64,000 nucleotides of DNA, taken from the IMG/VR virus record IMGVR_UViG_3300037193_001894, positions 1 through 64,000 of that record. One strand, written 5' to 3'. A model generated the notes under the pieces. That model searched no databases. It saw only the letters and a list, made by a program, of their open reading frames with translations, and was not told the origin of the DNA. The position numbers were made by a program, and so were the translations under genes. Of this stretch, positions 49,864 through 58,679 are shown piece by piece; position 1 is the first letter of the stretch, and each line of letters begins with the position of its first letter. The DNA is from a virus.

Positions 49864-51229
49864 GCGGCACGGCCTCCATCCGGGGCTCCGAGAAGGGGTG
49901 CGAGACGAGCACGCCCTCCGAGGCGTACCGAGCCGCCAGCGCACGGCGGGGGTCCATGATCGACCGGTCGGCGGTGAACCGCTCGCGGGTGCCGTCGCGG
50001 TAGGTCACCAGTTGGTCGGTGCGGGTGTCGGTGATCGGCCCTCGGCCTGGCTCGTCCTTGGCGTCGTCGTTGGGGTCGAAGGAGTACGACTTCACCGCGA
50101 CCACCTCGGGGTTGTACGACCACTCCGCAGCCTGCTGGACAGACCACGGGGGCTTCGGGATCGAGCGGCGGTCGGAGGCGAGCAGGCCCTCCAACTCCTG
50201 GCGCAGCGAGAGCGGGTACGGCTCGATCCCCTCGGGGGTGATCAGGTCGCCGCGAGGGGCCACCCGGGTGGAGACCTCCCAGTAGTTGGAGTCGGCCACC
50301 AGGTTGGTGATCGGCGCGTCGCGGTGCAGGGCCACGCCGTCGGGGTTGACCGTCAGCAGGACGCTGGCGGGCTTGAGCACGTTGAGCACCCGGATGATGG
50401 CGCTCATGTCCTCGGCCCGCTGCCGGTCCGCCTCGTCCTGGCCGTCCTCGTCGGCGATCCGGATGTAGTCCTTCTTCGGGTGCACGACGACCTCGGCCCG
50501 GGTGTTGATCCCGGTGCGGCCGATGGTCACGATGTCCTCGACCTGGCTCCACGACGGCAGGTTCGGGCTGGGGTTGGACTGCTCGATCTGGTCCCAGGTG
50601 CCCAGGGCCTCGACCTCGTTCCAGGTGAGCCCGGTGCTGCCGGTGCCGAACGTGTCGAGCAGGCTCCAGACCTCGTAGATCTCGCACTCGACCTGGGTGA
50701 TCGCCTCGGCCGCAGCCTTGATGCCCGGCAGCGTCGCCCCGAGGTTGATCGCGGAGGCCAGCCTGTAGATCCGGTCCCGGAACGCCGCGTCGCGGTTCTC
50801 GATCTGGTCCCACTCGTTCGGCGTGGCCGTGTCGGTGTGGGGGTTGATCCAGAGCAGTTCGTTGGCGAAGCGCGAGATCCCGAAGATCGCCCCGTAGAAC
50901 CGGTCGAGGTCGTAGAAGTGCGTGCTCTGCAAGGCGTTCTGGAACTGCACGACCGTGTTGCGCTTGCGCAGTTGCCCGGCCCCGGACTCGCCGAGCAGGG
51001 CCTTCATCAGCCGGACCAGGTGGCTGTCCTCGCGCAGGTCGTAGAGGTTGTCCGGGAAGTGCGCCAGCCGGTCGCTGACGGACTTGTCCGGGATGGCCAT
51101 GCCGGTGGCCGAGGAGAGGCCGGTGACCTGCGGGGTGCTCGGGTCGATCTGGGTGGACATGATGTCCTGGAACGGCCGGTCGGTGCCGTCGAAGAACGGC
51201 TCGTTCTGGGTGAAGATCGCCTCGGTCAT
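49856..51229 (-). CDS. Baseplate protein, gpI-like
   Basis: The 457-residue protein follows baseplate J with an ATGA overlap, the position of the P2 gpI/tail-protein-I gene. Its start (YDLREDSHLVRLMKALLGESG and FYDLDRFYGAIFGISRF) suits a wedge component. It contains one copy of the motif GTWDQIEQSNPSPNLPSW, shared with the next large protein, followed by PKKDYIRIADEDGQDE. Assignment is by order and general form. Confidence 0.6.
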   Translation of the reverse strand: MTEAIFTQNEPFFDGTDRPFQDIMSTQIDPSTPQVTGLSSATGMAIPDKSVSDRLAHFPDNLYDLREDSHLVRLMKALLGESGAGQLRKRNTVVQFQNALQSTHFYDLDRFYGAIFGISRFANELLWINPHTDTATPNEWDQIENRDAAFRDRIYRLASAINLGATLPGIKAAAEAITQVECEIYEVWSLLDTFGTGSTGLTWNEVEALGTWDQIEQSNPSPNLPSWSQVEDIVTIGRTGINTRAEVVVHPKKDYIRIADEDGQDEADRQRAEDMSAIIRVLNVLKPASVLLTVNPDGVALHRDAPITNLVADSNYWEVSTRVAPRGDLITPEGIEPYPLSLRQELEGLLASDRRSIPKPPWSVQQAAEWSYNPEVVAVKSYSFDPNDDAKDEPGRGPITDTRTDQLVTYRDGTRERFTADRSIMDPRRALAARYASEGVLVSHPFSEPRMEAVPHG

Positions 51230-53100
51230 CACAGGCCCCCGAACGAGTTCTCCGCCCGCAGCACCTTGACTGCGGAGTGGAACACCGGCAACTCCCCGTC
51301 GCCGAACCGCAGGTCGGAGGGTCGCCCGGTGGCATCGACGAACGACTGCGTGACGACGCCCTCGACCATCCGCTGCACGCCGACGGTGTAGCCGTTCGGG
51401 GCGGCGGAGTTGTACCCGGCGTGGTCGCCGCCGTGCAGGAAGCGCACGTTGTCCACGCCCGGGACGTTGTGGACGATCTGGAGCAGGTCGGAGATCTGCA
51501 CCCGGCCCTGGAAGCCAGCCCGGACGAAGTGCTCGCCCAGCGCCCGGTCGATCTCGGAGTTCACCACCGGCTGGTTGGCCCGGGGCTCGTACATGATCGC
51601 CAGGGAGAGCCGCAGTTCGACCAACTTCGCCTGGTGGGTCCTGGCGTCCACCCCGAGCAGCCGCCAGCGCTCCACGGCCGTCTGGATGCTCGCCACCATG
51701 GCGTTGTAGAGGTAGGGCGCGGTGCTCTGCCCGCCGACCGTGAAGACCGCGCCGTCGGGCGGCAGGTAGCCGACGGCGTTGTGCCACTCCAGGCCGAACG
51801 CGGAGGTCGGGGTGTAGCCGAAGGCGTCGTCCTGGTGCACCACCCGGTAGGCGTAGCGGACGGTCTCCCCGCCGATCGTGGCCTCGGTCCCCATCGGGTT
51901 CGCTGCGGTCGCCAGGCCGAACACCTGGCCGCTGACGCTCAGCGTCGAGGGCACGGCCATGATCGGGCCGAAGGCGAGCGGGACGAAGACGTTGCCGATG
52001 GCCGGAGGGGTCTCGTCGAAGCGGCGGAACTTGTGCCGCGACAGGGGGTCCACCGTGGGCAGCGCGATGTCGTTGAAGACGTTGGTGGAGTTGAACACGA
52101 CGGTCTGCACCGCAGACTGAGCCCGACGGCCTCCGACCCAGAGGTCCACCCGGTTGGTGATGCCCGACTCCGGCCGGTTGCGGCTGGCCAGAGGCTGGTA
52201 CTCGAAGTCCACCTCGATCATGGTCTCGTCGGGGATCTTGGTGGCGTCGAGCACGTTGACCTTCGGCGGGTTGACCGTGGTGTCCCAGGAGTAGTCGCGG
52301 CCCTTGAGCGCGATGTCTCCGGCGTCGATGTTCTCCCCGACGAACACCGGCTCGCTGTAGATGTAGAAGGCGTCGTCCACGGTGGTCTGGCCGACCCCGG
52401 CGACGATCTGCACCTGCTCGCGGCGCTTCTTGCTAGCGCCGATCACGTTGGCGGCGTAGCAGTTCGGGTCGTCCAGGGCGACGCCGAGGTACATCTGCTC
52501 GGTGCCCGCGAGGTTGCGGAAGACCGTCTTCTTCCAGCGGGTCCGCAGTTCCTCGTCGGTCTCCTGCGAGGTGCCCCCGGTCAGCGGGCTGACGTTGGCC
52601 ACCGAGCCGACCCCGGCGATCGGGGTGGAGATGGCCGTCAGAGCGTTGGCCGCGAGGTTGCCAGACGGGCCGCTCTCGACCGCCTGGACGGCCACGGTGA
52701 CGCTCATCGCCCCGGGCTCGATGTAGGCCCCCGAGACGGTCTGCACGACCACCGGGGGCGTCGTGGTGGAGGTGATCTCGGTGTTGACCGGGATGAAGAC
52801 CGTGCTGGTCAGCGAGGAGGACGCGGCGCGGGTGAACACCACGGTGCCCGAGGCCCGCTTGCCCGCCAGCCGCGCCAAGCCGAACAACTGCACGAAGTCG
52901 TCGAGGTCGGCCTCGATCTTCGAGTCGATGTCGTACTGGTAGGACAGCAGGTAGGAGTCGATGTAGGCCTCGGCCACGGACTCCGACACCGCGTCGATGA
53001 TCTTGCGGGTGGTGGTGCCTACCGAGGTGTCGAGTTCGGGATCGGTCAGCCGCAGGGTGGAGATGATCTGGCTGGCCACATCGTTGATTCGCGCCGTCAC
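51229..53100 (-). CDS. Baseplate J-like protein
   Basis: The 623-residue protein has the J-protein pattern: an N-terminal helical region (ASQIISTLRLTDPELD), FARLAGKRASGTV-like strands, VNTEITSTTTPPVV, and AVESGPSGNLAANALT leading into SPLTGGTSQETDEELRTRW, the family hallmark. It forms baseplate wedges in contractile tails. Length is above P2 gpJ, with a C-terminal addition (GTPSAFGLEWHNAVG-like region). It overlaps the gp25-like gene. Confidence 0.85.
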   Translation of the reverse strand: MTARINDVASQIISTLRLTDPELDTSVGTTTRKIIDAVSESVAEAYIDSYLLSYQYDIDSKIEADLDDFVQLFGLARLAGKRASGTVVFTRAASSSLTSTVFIPVNTEITSTTTPPVVVQTVSGAYIEPGAMSVTVAVQAVESGPSGNLAANALTAISTPIAGVGSVANVSPLTGGTSQETDEELRTRWKKTVFRNLAGTEQMYLGVALDDPNCYAANVIGASKKRREQVQIVAGVGQTTVDDAFYIYSEPVFVGENIDAGDIALKGRDYSWDTTVNPPKVNVLDATKIPDETMIEVDFEYQPLASRNRPESGITNRVDLWVGGRRAQSAVQTVVFNSTNVFNDIALPTVDPLSRHKFRRFDETPPAIGNVFVPLAFGPIMAVPSTLSVSGQVFGLATAANPMGTEATIGGETVRYAYRVVHQDDAFGYTPTSAFGLEWHNAVGYLPPDGAVFTVGGQSTAPYLYNAMVASIQTAVERWRLLGVDARTHQAKLVELRLSLAIMYEPRANQPVVNSEIDRALGEHFVRAGFQGRVQISDLLQIVHNVPGVDNVRFLHGGDHAGYNSAAPNGYTVGVQRMVEGVVTQSFVDATGRPSDLRFGDGELPVFHSAVKVLRAENSFGGL

Positions 53101-53528
53101 AGGGTCACCGTCCGGTTGAGTTCCACGTCCAGCCCGGCCTGAGTGGTCAGGCTGATCCGGATCGAGATCGAGTCGTCACGCACCTGGGCCTCGATGTCGT
53201 TGACCTTCCGCACCACGTCGGCCGTGGCGAAGCGGCTGCGGCGTCCGTTGAGCATGTCCTGGTAGACCTCCTGGTCCTGGATCGCGATGTACTGCGCGAT
53301 CACCCGGGACACCTCGGAGCGCACCTGGAACTCCATGTCCTCGGTCAGGGGCTGGCCGATGTAGTCGATGAGCACCGAGCCCCATCGGTCCCCGTGGAAC
53401 CGGTCGGTGCCCCAGCGCTCCCCAAGGGCCAGCGAGAGGTCCTGCCGGACCTTCGTCGCTCCGGAGACCACGGCGTGGCCGGACTGACCGACCACCAGGT
53501 CCCCGTTGCTGAGCGCGAGAGTCTTCAT
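53097..53528 (-). CDS. Baseplate wedge protein, GPW/gp25 family
   Basis: The 143-residue protein has the gp25 layout: VRQDLSLALGERWGTDRF, then GSVLIDYIGQPLTEDMEFQV, and a C-terminal SISIRISLTTQAGLD strand. gp25 starts sheath assembly on the baseplate. GGAGG precedes the ATG after a 54-base gap. It lies directly before baseplate J, the standard order. Confidence 0.85.
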   Translation of the reverse strand: MKTLALSNGDLVVGQSGHAVVSGATKVRQDLSLALGERWGTDRFHGDRWGSVLIDYIGQPLTEDMEFQVRSEVSRVIAQYIAIQDQEVYQDMLNGRRSRFATADVVRKVNDIEAQVRDDSISIRISLTTQAGLDVELNRTVTL

Positions 53529-53582
53529 CCGTGCACCTCCATCCCTTCATGGGCCTCACCGGGGGACCGACAGCGAATGCGC

Positions 53583-53939
53583 TCAGTCCAGCGACCTGGT
53601 GAACGAGGCCCCCTCCTCGACGACCAGCCCGAGTTCGAGCAGCGCGTCGAGGATCTCGATGGTCAGCGGGTCAGCACCGTCCCGGGGCGCGGTGATCACG
53701 GGCGGGGTCGGCTTGCTCGCCTTGGTCAGGAAGACCCATCCGCCGAACTGCTTGGTGATCGTCCAGACATCGCCCGGCTTCGGCCACGCGCCGCCGCCCA
53801 TGCGGCTGAGCACGGACACCTGGACCTCCATGCCCTGGCTGTCGCGGCACAGCGCGAAGCCGTGGTCGGAGATTATTTCATGTACCTGGACGCGCTTCAC
53901 GTCGAACCCGACGCCTCGGGTCATCGGCTGCCTGGCCAT
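53583..53939 (-). CDS. Small baseplate-region protein
   Basis: The 118-residue protein has an OB-like beta pattern (FDVKRVQVHEIISDHGFALC, MEVQVSVLSRMGGGAWPKPGD, VWTITKQFGGWVFLT) followed by a short helix. A spike-associated or gp5-OB-like role is possible given its place between the hub and gp25, but no firm match is seen. ATGA overlap with the hub stop. Confidence 0.55.
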   Translation of the reverse strand: MARQPMTRGVGFDVKRVQVHEIISDHGFALCRDSQGMEVQVSVLSRMGGGAWPKPGDVWTITKQFGGWVFLTKASKPTPPVITAPRDGADPLTIEILDALLELGLVVEEGASFTRSLD

Positions 53940-56900
53940 CAGACCAGCACCTCCTGGTCACCGGGCCGGAACGGGCCTCCCGGCAGGTCGGGGATCACGG
54001 GGTTGACCGGGGCGTTCCCGGCCCCGCGCCCAGGCTGGTAGCCCGACGCCAGCGGCAGCCCGAACAGGGCGTGGTTCTTGTCGGCCTCGCCGCGTGGCAT
54101 GTACGCCGGGGCGGCGATGTTGACCATCGTGTCGAACCGGCCACCCTCGCCGAACGAGAACGAGTGGGTCACCGTGGTGATGTAGGCCTGGAAGTCGAAG
54201 GCCGGGGCCTGGAGCAGCAGGCCGGGCCAGGCCTCCGGCATCCAGGTCATCGGGATGTCGGAGTTGTACTGGTAGGCCCACTGCCGCATGAACATGTAGA
54301 CGGCCGAGAAGAACTCCGCCTTCGGACCCACCAGCCCGTCCATCATCTGGAAGTCCGGCCGGGCTCCGAACCGCTTGTAGACCCACTGGGCGAACCCCGG
54401 GGCGTCCTTGGGCTTGATCCCGAACAGCCCGGCCATCATGTCGGGGCTGTCGATGTTGGCCACGCCCAGCGTGGTGGTCGGGAGCAGGGCCTCCTGGACG
54501 AAGTTGGTGTAGACCCCGCCGTTGGACAGGTCCAGGCCCGCCGTCTCACCGGTCTGGGTGAACTGGTGGGTGACGAAGTGGTCGTCGGACCAGATGACGT
54601 TGAAGTCCTGGATCTCGATCGGCTCGACCCGCAGTTTCCCGGCCGTGCCCCACAGCCCGTAGTAGTCGGGGAACCAGCCGATCAGGTCGCCGTTCGGGGC
54701 CGAGCAGAACGAGCGCATCGTCGAGGAGAACAGGTTCTTGATGTAGGGCAGCAAGGGCTGGTCGTTGAGCATCGTGCGGACCCCGGTGAGCGCGTTGGCG
54801 AGCACGCTCTGCGAGGAGGTCGCGTCGAAGATCGGGTACCACGGGGCGTCCCCGAACAGGGCGTCGATCGGGTCGTTCGGGTTGTACCCCGGCAGTTCGC
54901 TGGCGGGAGGCGGGTCCGTCCAGCCGTCGGTGATGCCCCCGGTCGTCCCGGCCCCTCCGGTCGTCCCGTCGCTGGCCGTGGAGGACCACATCCCGTCGGT
55001 GATGAACTTCGCCGGATCCACGTCGTTGCCGTAGCGGTAGGGGGCCGAGCGGACCTCCAGGTGCAGGTGGTCGCCGAACGACCGGCCGGTGTCGCCGACC
55101 TCGCCCAACTTGGTGCCGGTGGTGACCTTCTGCCCCTCGGAGACGCTGACCTGGCTCAGGTGCCCGTAGATCACCTGGAAGTCGCCGACCTGCTGGGTCA
55201 CCGAGAGGCCATAGTCCCCGTTGCTCCCGGCCTGGACGATCCGGCCGTTGTCGATCGCCTCCACCCGGTCCCCGGTCACCGCGAACCCGAAGTCGATGCC
55301 GGTGTGGTAGCCCGCCGCCCAGGAGCCCTTCGCCCGGTACGGGGTGGTGATCGAGTTGGCCTCCACCGGCCAGTGCCGGGTCCCGCCCACCTGCACCGAG
55401 GACGAGTCCCCAGTGGTGATCGGGCCTCCGCCTGAACCGGCGTACGCCAGCGCCGGGATCAGCCCGCCGAAGTCCCAGTAGGACTGGGAGTTGCTCGTCA
55501 CCCCTGCCGGGACACCGGAGCGGTGCGCCCCGACGGTCTTCTTGCCGTCGCCGAGACTCATCTCGACGTGGTAGGTGCCCGAGGGCTGGCCGTTGCGCGA
55601 GACGAACAGCAGCGCCCCGGGAGTGCGCAGCGCCTCGGACACGGAGATCCGCCTGCACCAGCCCGCCTGTGCCGCCGAGGTGCGCGGCGTCCCCGCGAGG
55701 TGCCCCAGGGTGTCCAGCACCACCCTCTGCACGAACGAGGAGCAGTCCAGTCCGGGCGGAGGGTTCTGGGTCAGGATGTCCAGCCGGGTCCCGCCGTACT
55801 GCTGGGTGTAGCGGATGTTGGGGTAGCGCTCGACGAGGCTGAGCGCCACCCCGAGGGCGTTGAGCCCGGTGCGCACCGAGGAGTTGCCCGAGCGGGGCGG
55901 ACGGCCGGTCGGCCCACCTCGGTCGTCGGCCTCCTGCCTCTTGGTCTTCAACATCTTCCGGACCAGGGCGTAGGCCATGTCCTCGTACTGGGCGTACCGG
56001 TCGGGGTAGGCCGAGACCTGCACGTCCTGGGCCAGAGCGCCGAGGCTCATCTTCTGCCAGCCGGAGTGATCGAACAGCCCGGGAGTGCCGCCAGCGGTGC
56101 CGCCGTGCAGGAACTTCTTCGTCGAGGAGGCAGGGTTCATCCGCTCGGCGATCGTCCCCCAGGAGGCCCGCTGCTGGAACAGGCCCACCGAGTCGTGGTC
56201 GCCAGCGGCCGACCCGTCGTTGGGGAAGTTCTTCGACTCGGGGTACTTGTCCGAGGCGAGGTTGCGCAGCCCGGTCTCCACCATCGACACCGCGAGCGCG
56301 GTGGCCAGCACCTTGGCCTCGTAGCCCCTCGCGGCCTTGTTCGCCGCGATCAGGTCGTAGGCGGTGCTGACGATCAACTCGGCGTTCTTGCGCTGCACCC
56401 GGTCCAGGGTGTGACCGGCGAAGGTGGTCTGCGACCCCAGGGTGCCCAGGAAGCCTCCGGGCACGTCGGGGTAGTTGGCGAGGTCGGCCTCGCTGCCACC
56501 GACGCCCGCCGAGTCAGCGACGCCGCCGAAGGTCGCCCCAGTCCCGAGGGAGGCCTTGTACTCGGCGGCGAGCCGGTCCGACTCCTCGGTCCACACGTCG
56601 GCCTGCTGAGCCATCTTGACGACGATCTCGTACCAGTCCTGAGGGATCTTCCCGATGTGCACCTTCGAGCGCGGCCAGCCGACGACCTTCTCCAGGACGG
56701 TCTGGATGACGTTGAGGATCGAGCCGTCCACGTCCTTGCGGGCCTGGGTCAGCGCGGTCATCACCATGGTCTGGCTCTGTGCCGTGAAGGAGTCCCAGTA
56801 CCAGTACTGGAGCCGCTTGAGCGAGCACGAGGCGGAGATCGGCACCTCGCGAGGCCAGGCGGTCTTGAGCGGCACCGAGTTGAGCAGGCCGGTGAAGGTG

Positions 56901-57124
56901 CGCACCCAGGCGACCCGGCGCATGAACACCACGATCCGGTCGTTGGGCATGAACACCCCGTCGTACTTGCGCCGGGCGTTCATCAGCGTGAAGTCGAAGG
57001 TGCTCACCCCGTCCGAGCGGCGCACCATCGTGCCCCCGGTCAGGTCGCCGGACACGTCGATGACGCCGTGCTTCTCGCTCTCGATGTAGCACCGGATCCC
57101 GGGGCTGTAGATCAACGTGGGCAT
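53939..57124 (-). CDS. Tri-enzymatic baseplate hub: lytic transglycosylase, NlpC/P60 and M23 domains
   Basis: The protein has 1061 residues. Residues 1-200 read as a gpD/gp27-like hub (TLIYSPGIRCYIE, STFDFTLMNARRK). Residues ~245-395 resemble a lysozyme/transglycosylase fold (SMVETGLRN with E283, DHDSVGLFQQR). Residues ~420-555 are NlpC/P60 (GLDCSSF, C461; YHVEMSLGDG, H519). Residues ~580-705 are M23 (YHTGIDFG with H607 and D611; YGHLS; GDHLHLEV with H686 and H688). Residues 760-1061 return to hub-like sequence (TYITTVTHSFSFG-type). It would pierce the wall at infection, cutting glycan and cross-links. All catalytic residues look intact. Overlaps at both ends. Confidence 0.85.
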   Translation of the reverse strand: MPTLIYSPGIRCYIESEKHGVIDVSGDLTGGTMVRRSDGVSTFDFTLMNARRKYDGVFMPNDRIVVFMRRVAWVRTFTGLLNSVPLKTAWPREVPISASCSLKRLQYWYWDSFTAQSQTMVMTALTQARKDVDGSILNVIQTVLEKVVGWPRSKVHIGKIPQDWYEIVVKMAQQADVWTEESDRLAAEYKASLGTGATFGGVADSAGVGGSEADLANYPDVPGGFLGTLGSQTTFAGHTLDRVQRKNAELIVSTAYDLIAANKAARGYEAKVLATALAVSMVETGLRNLASDKYPESKNFPNDGSAAGDHDSVGLFQQRASWGTIAERMNPASSTKKFLHGGTAGGTPGLFDHSGWQKMSLGALAQDVQVSAYPDRYAQYEDMAYALVRKMLKTKRQEADDRGGPTGRPPRSGNSSVRTGLNALGVALSLVERYPNIRYTQQYGGTRLDILTQNPPPGLDCSSFVQRVVLDTLGHLAGTPRTSAAQAGWCRRISVSEALRTPGALLFVSRNGQPSGTYHVEMSLGDGKKTVGAHRSGVPAGVTSNSQSYWDFGGLIPALAYAGSGGGPITTGDSSSVQVGGTRHWPVEANSITTPYRAKGSWAAGYHTGIDFGFAVTGDRVEAIDNGRIVQAGSNGDYGLSVTQQVGDFQVIYGHLSQVSVSEGQKVTTGTKLGEVGDTGRSFGDHLHLEVRSAPYRYGNDVDPAKFITDGMWSSTASDGTTGGAGTTGGITDGWTDPPPASELPGYNPNDPIDALFGDAPWYPIFDATSSQSVLANALTGVRTMLNDQPLLPYIKNLFSSTMRSFCSAPNGDLIGWFPDYYGLWGTAGKLRVEPIEIQDFNVIWSDDHFVTHQFTQTGETAGLDLSNGGVYTNFVQEALLPTTTLGVANIDSPDMMAGLFGIKPKDAPGFAQWVYKRFGARPDFQMMDGLVGPKAEFFSAVYMFMRQWAYQYNSDIPMTWMPEAWPGLLLQAPAFDFQAYITTVTHSFSFGEGGRFDTMVNIAAPAYMPRGEADKNHALFGLPLASGYQPGRGAGNAPVNPVIPDLPGGPFRPGDQEVLV

Positions 57125-57750
57125 CAGACTCCGGGCTCCCCGATCTCGTTGCCGACCCGGACGCCCTGCGAGGCGACGGCTGCCGGGGCCGACCCGTTCA
57201 GCGCGGCCTGGATCGCCGGGGCCTGGTTGCCGTTCAACTGCACGCCGGTCGGATAGAAGTACTGGGTCTCCTCCGAGCGCACAGCGGCGAGGTCACCCTG
57301 GACGATCGAGATGTCGAAGTCCTCGTTCCAGTCGATGTGCTCCCGGGAGCACTCGAAGGTGATGGCGGGCGAGTAGACCATCTCCCCGAGCACCTTGCCG
57401 AACTCGGCCCCGCTCGTCGGCACCCCGGCCCTGCGGAAGTTGCGGGAGGGCACCTCCACCAGCATCTGCGGCGTGGTCTTCTGCTTGAGGTCGAGGTCGA
57501 GGGCGTGCTCGGAGAAGCCCATCAGGTAGCGGCTGAGCGAGCGCCGCTCGGCCTGGCCGATCAGGTCCACCACCACGGCGAACTGGGTCGGGGCGGTGCG
57601 GTGCGGGTAGAACGCCCGGGAGGCCCGGGCCTGGGACTCCTCGGCCACCATCTCGAACCCGAAGGTCACCTGCTTGGCCCGCACCCGGTACACCCGGCGC
57701 TGGCCGTCCTTGGTGTAGGACAGCGTGCAGTTGAGCCCGCTCCTGGCCAC
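57124..57750 (-). CDS. Baseplate/tail adaptor protein
   Basis: The 208-residue protein (GTG start) has a beta-rich first half: NCTLSYTKDGQRRVYRVR, VTFGFEMVAEES, TQFAVVVDLIGQAERRSL. This resembles the phage small hub or adaptor proteins around the tape-measure end. It begins directly after the 81-residue gene and overlaps the hub. The exact role is unknown. Confidence 0.6.
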   Translation of the reverse strand: MARSGLNCTLSYTKDGQRRVYRVRAKQVTFGFEMVAEESQARASRAFYPHRTAPTQFAVVVDLIGQAERRSLSRYLMGFSEHALDLDLKQKTTPQMLVEVPSRNFRRAGVPTSGAEFGKVLGEMVYSPAITFECSREHIDWNEDFDISIVQGDLAAVRSEETQYFYPTGVQLNGNQAPAIQAALNGSAPAAVASQGVRVGNEIGEPGV

Positions 57751-57996
57751 CTAGAACACCTCCTCCTGGGCGAAGGGCCGGTCGAGGTCTGCATCCTCGA
57801 ACACGCTCTCCTCGACACCCTGCTCGGGGGCGAAGTCGGGCACGCTGAGCCGGGCGTAGGTCGCCTCGTCGATGTCGTGGGCCATCCCGCCCTCGGTGAA
57901 GGCGAAGCCGGACATCACCACGCCGACGCGGTTCGTCGGCGGCAGCGGCATGGAGACCCGCACGTCGGATCCCCACTGAGCATCGTCGCGCTCCAT
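57751..57996 (-). CDS. Small tail-region protein
   Basis: The 81-residue acidic protein starts in an ATGA overlap and ends with a TAG just before the next GTG. It has RVGVVMSGFAFTEGGM and an acidic tail (FEDADLDRPFAQEE). No family recognised. In this gene order a small scaffold or tail-completion protein is likely. Confidence 0.6.
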   Translation of the reverse strand: MERDDAQWGSDVRVSMPLPPTNRVGVVMSGFAFTEGGMAHDIDEATYARLSVPDFAPEQGVEESVFEDADLDRPFAQEEVF

Positions 57997-58679
57997 CAGA
58001 CCCCCGCCTCCGCTCCGCGCAGTGCCGCCGCGCCCTTGGGCGACGACCCGTCCACGGAGTCCTTGACGCTGCCGTAGTAGTCGCCGAAGTTGCCGTTGTA
58101 CTCCGAGGGCTTCCAGCCCACGCCCTGGGAGATGCGGCTGATGTAGCCGTTGATCGCCTTGGCCCTGGCCTTGTCGAGCATCCCGTTGGAGGACCCGGCC
58201 CGGACCAGGGCGTCGGAGGCCTCCTGCACCACCTGGAGGGTCAGCACGTAGCCGTGGGAGAACTTGCCGGTGCTCAGCGAGATCACGCCGCCGTCGGGGT
58301 CGGCGATGTCCTTGATGTAGACCCGGAACCGCCAGTTCTCCGGAGGGTAGGCGAACACCGCTGGCCGGTGCATCTTGGCGTGCTGCTGGGCGTCGCGGGC
58401 CTGCCACTCCATCATCTGCCGGATCCGCAGCGTGAACCTCTTGGCCAGCCGCCAGGAGCGCCCCTCGTGCTCAGCGGTGCCGTCGGCCCTGCTGCGGTCC
58501 TCGCCGAACAGGCCCTGGATGGTGATGTCGGAGAGCGTGGCCCCGTTGACCTGCACCACGCGCCCGCCGACGGTGTTGGTCACCGAGGTGTTGACCTTGA
58601 AGTTCCAGTCAATGGACTGCGGGTCGATCCGGAACCGGATCCCCATCCCGTCGGGGAAGCCCAGCGTCGCGAAGCCCAT
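57996..58679 (-). CDS. Tail protein after tape measure
   Basis: The 227-residue protein reads GIRFRIDPQSIDWNFKVNTS, then GGRVVQVNGATLSDITIQG, a pattern seen in LysM-type adaptor proteins (gp53/XkdP-like) that join tape measure and hub. A FRVYIKDIADPDGG segment follows. No clear LysM repeat is visible. ATGA overlap on both sides. Confidence 0.6.
   Translation of the reverse strand: MGFATLGFPDGMGIRFRIDPQSIDWNFKVNTSVTNTVGGRVVQVNGATLSDITIQGLFGEDRSRADGTAEHEGRSWRLAKRFTLRIRQMMEWQARDAQQHAKMHRPAVFAYPPENWRFRVYIKDIADPDGGVISLSTGKFSHGYVLTLQVVQEASDALVRAGSSNGMLDKARAKAINGYISRISQGVGWKPSEYNGNFGDYYGSVKDSVDGSSPKGAAALRGAEAGV

Noticed and set aside
42957-49959. Two plus-strand open frames of over 1000 codons opposite the large tail genes
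   Set aside because: Same mirror-frame composition, no domain, and the minus-strand frames have proper starts, overlaps and structural-protein character.
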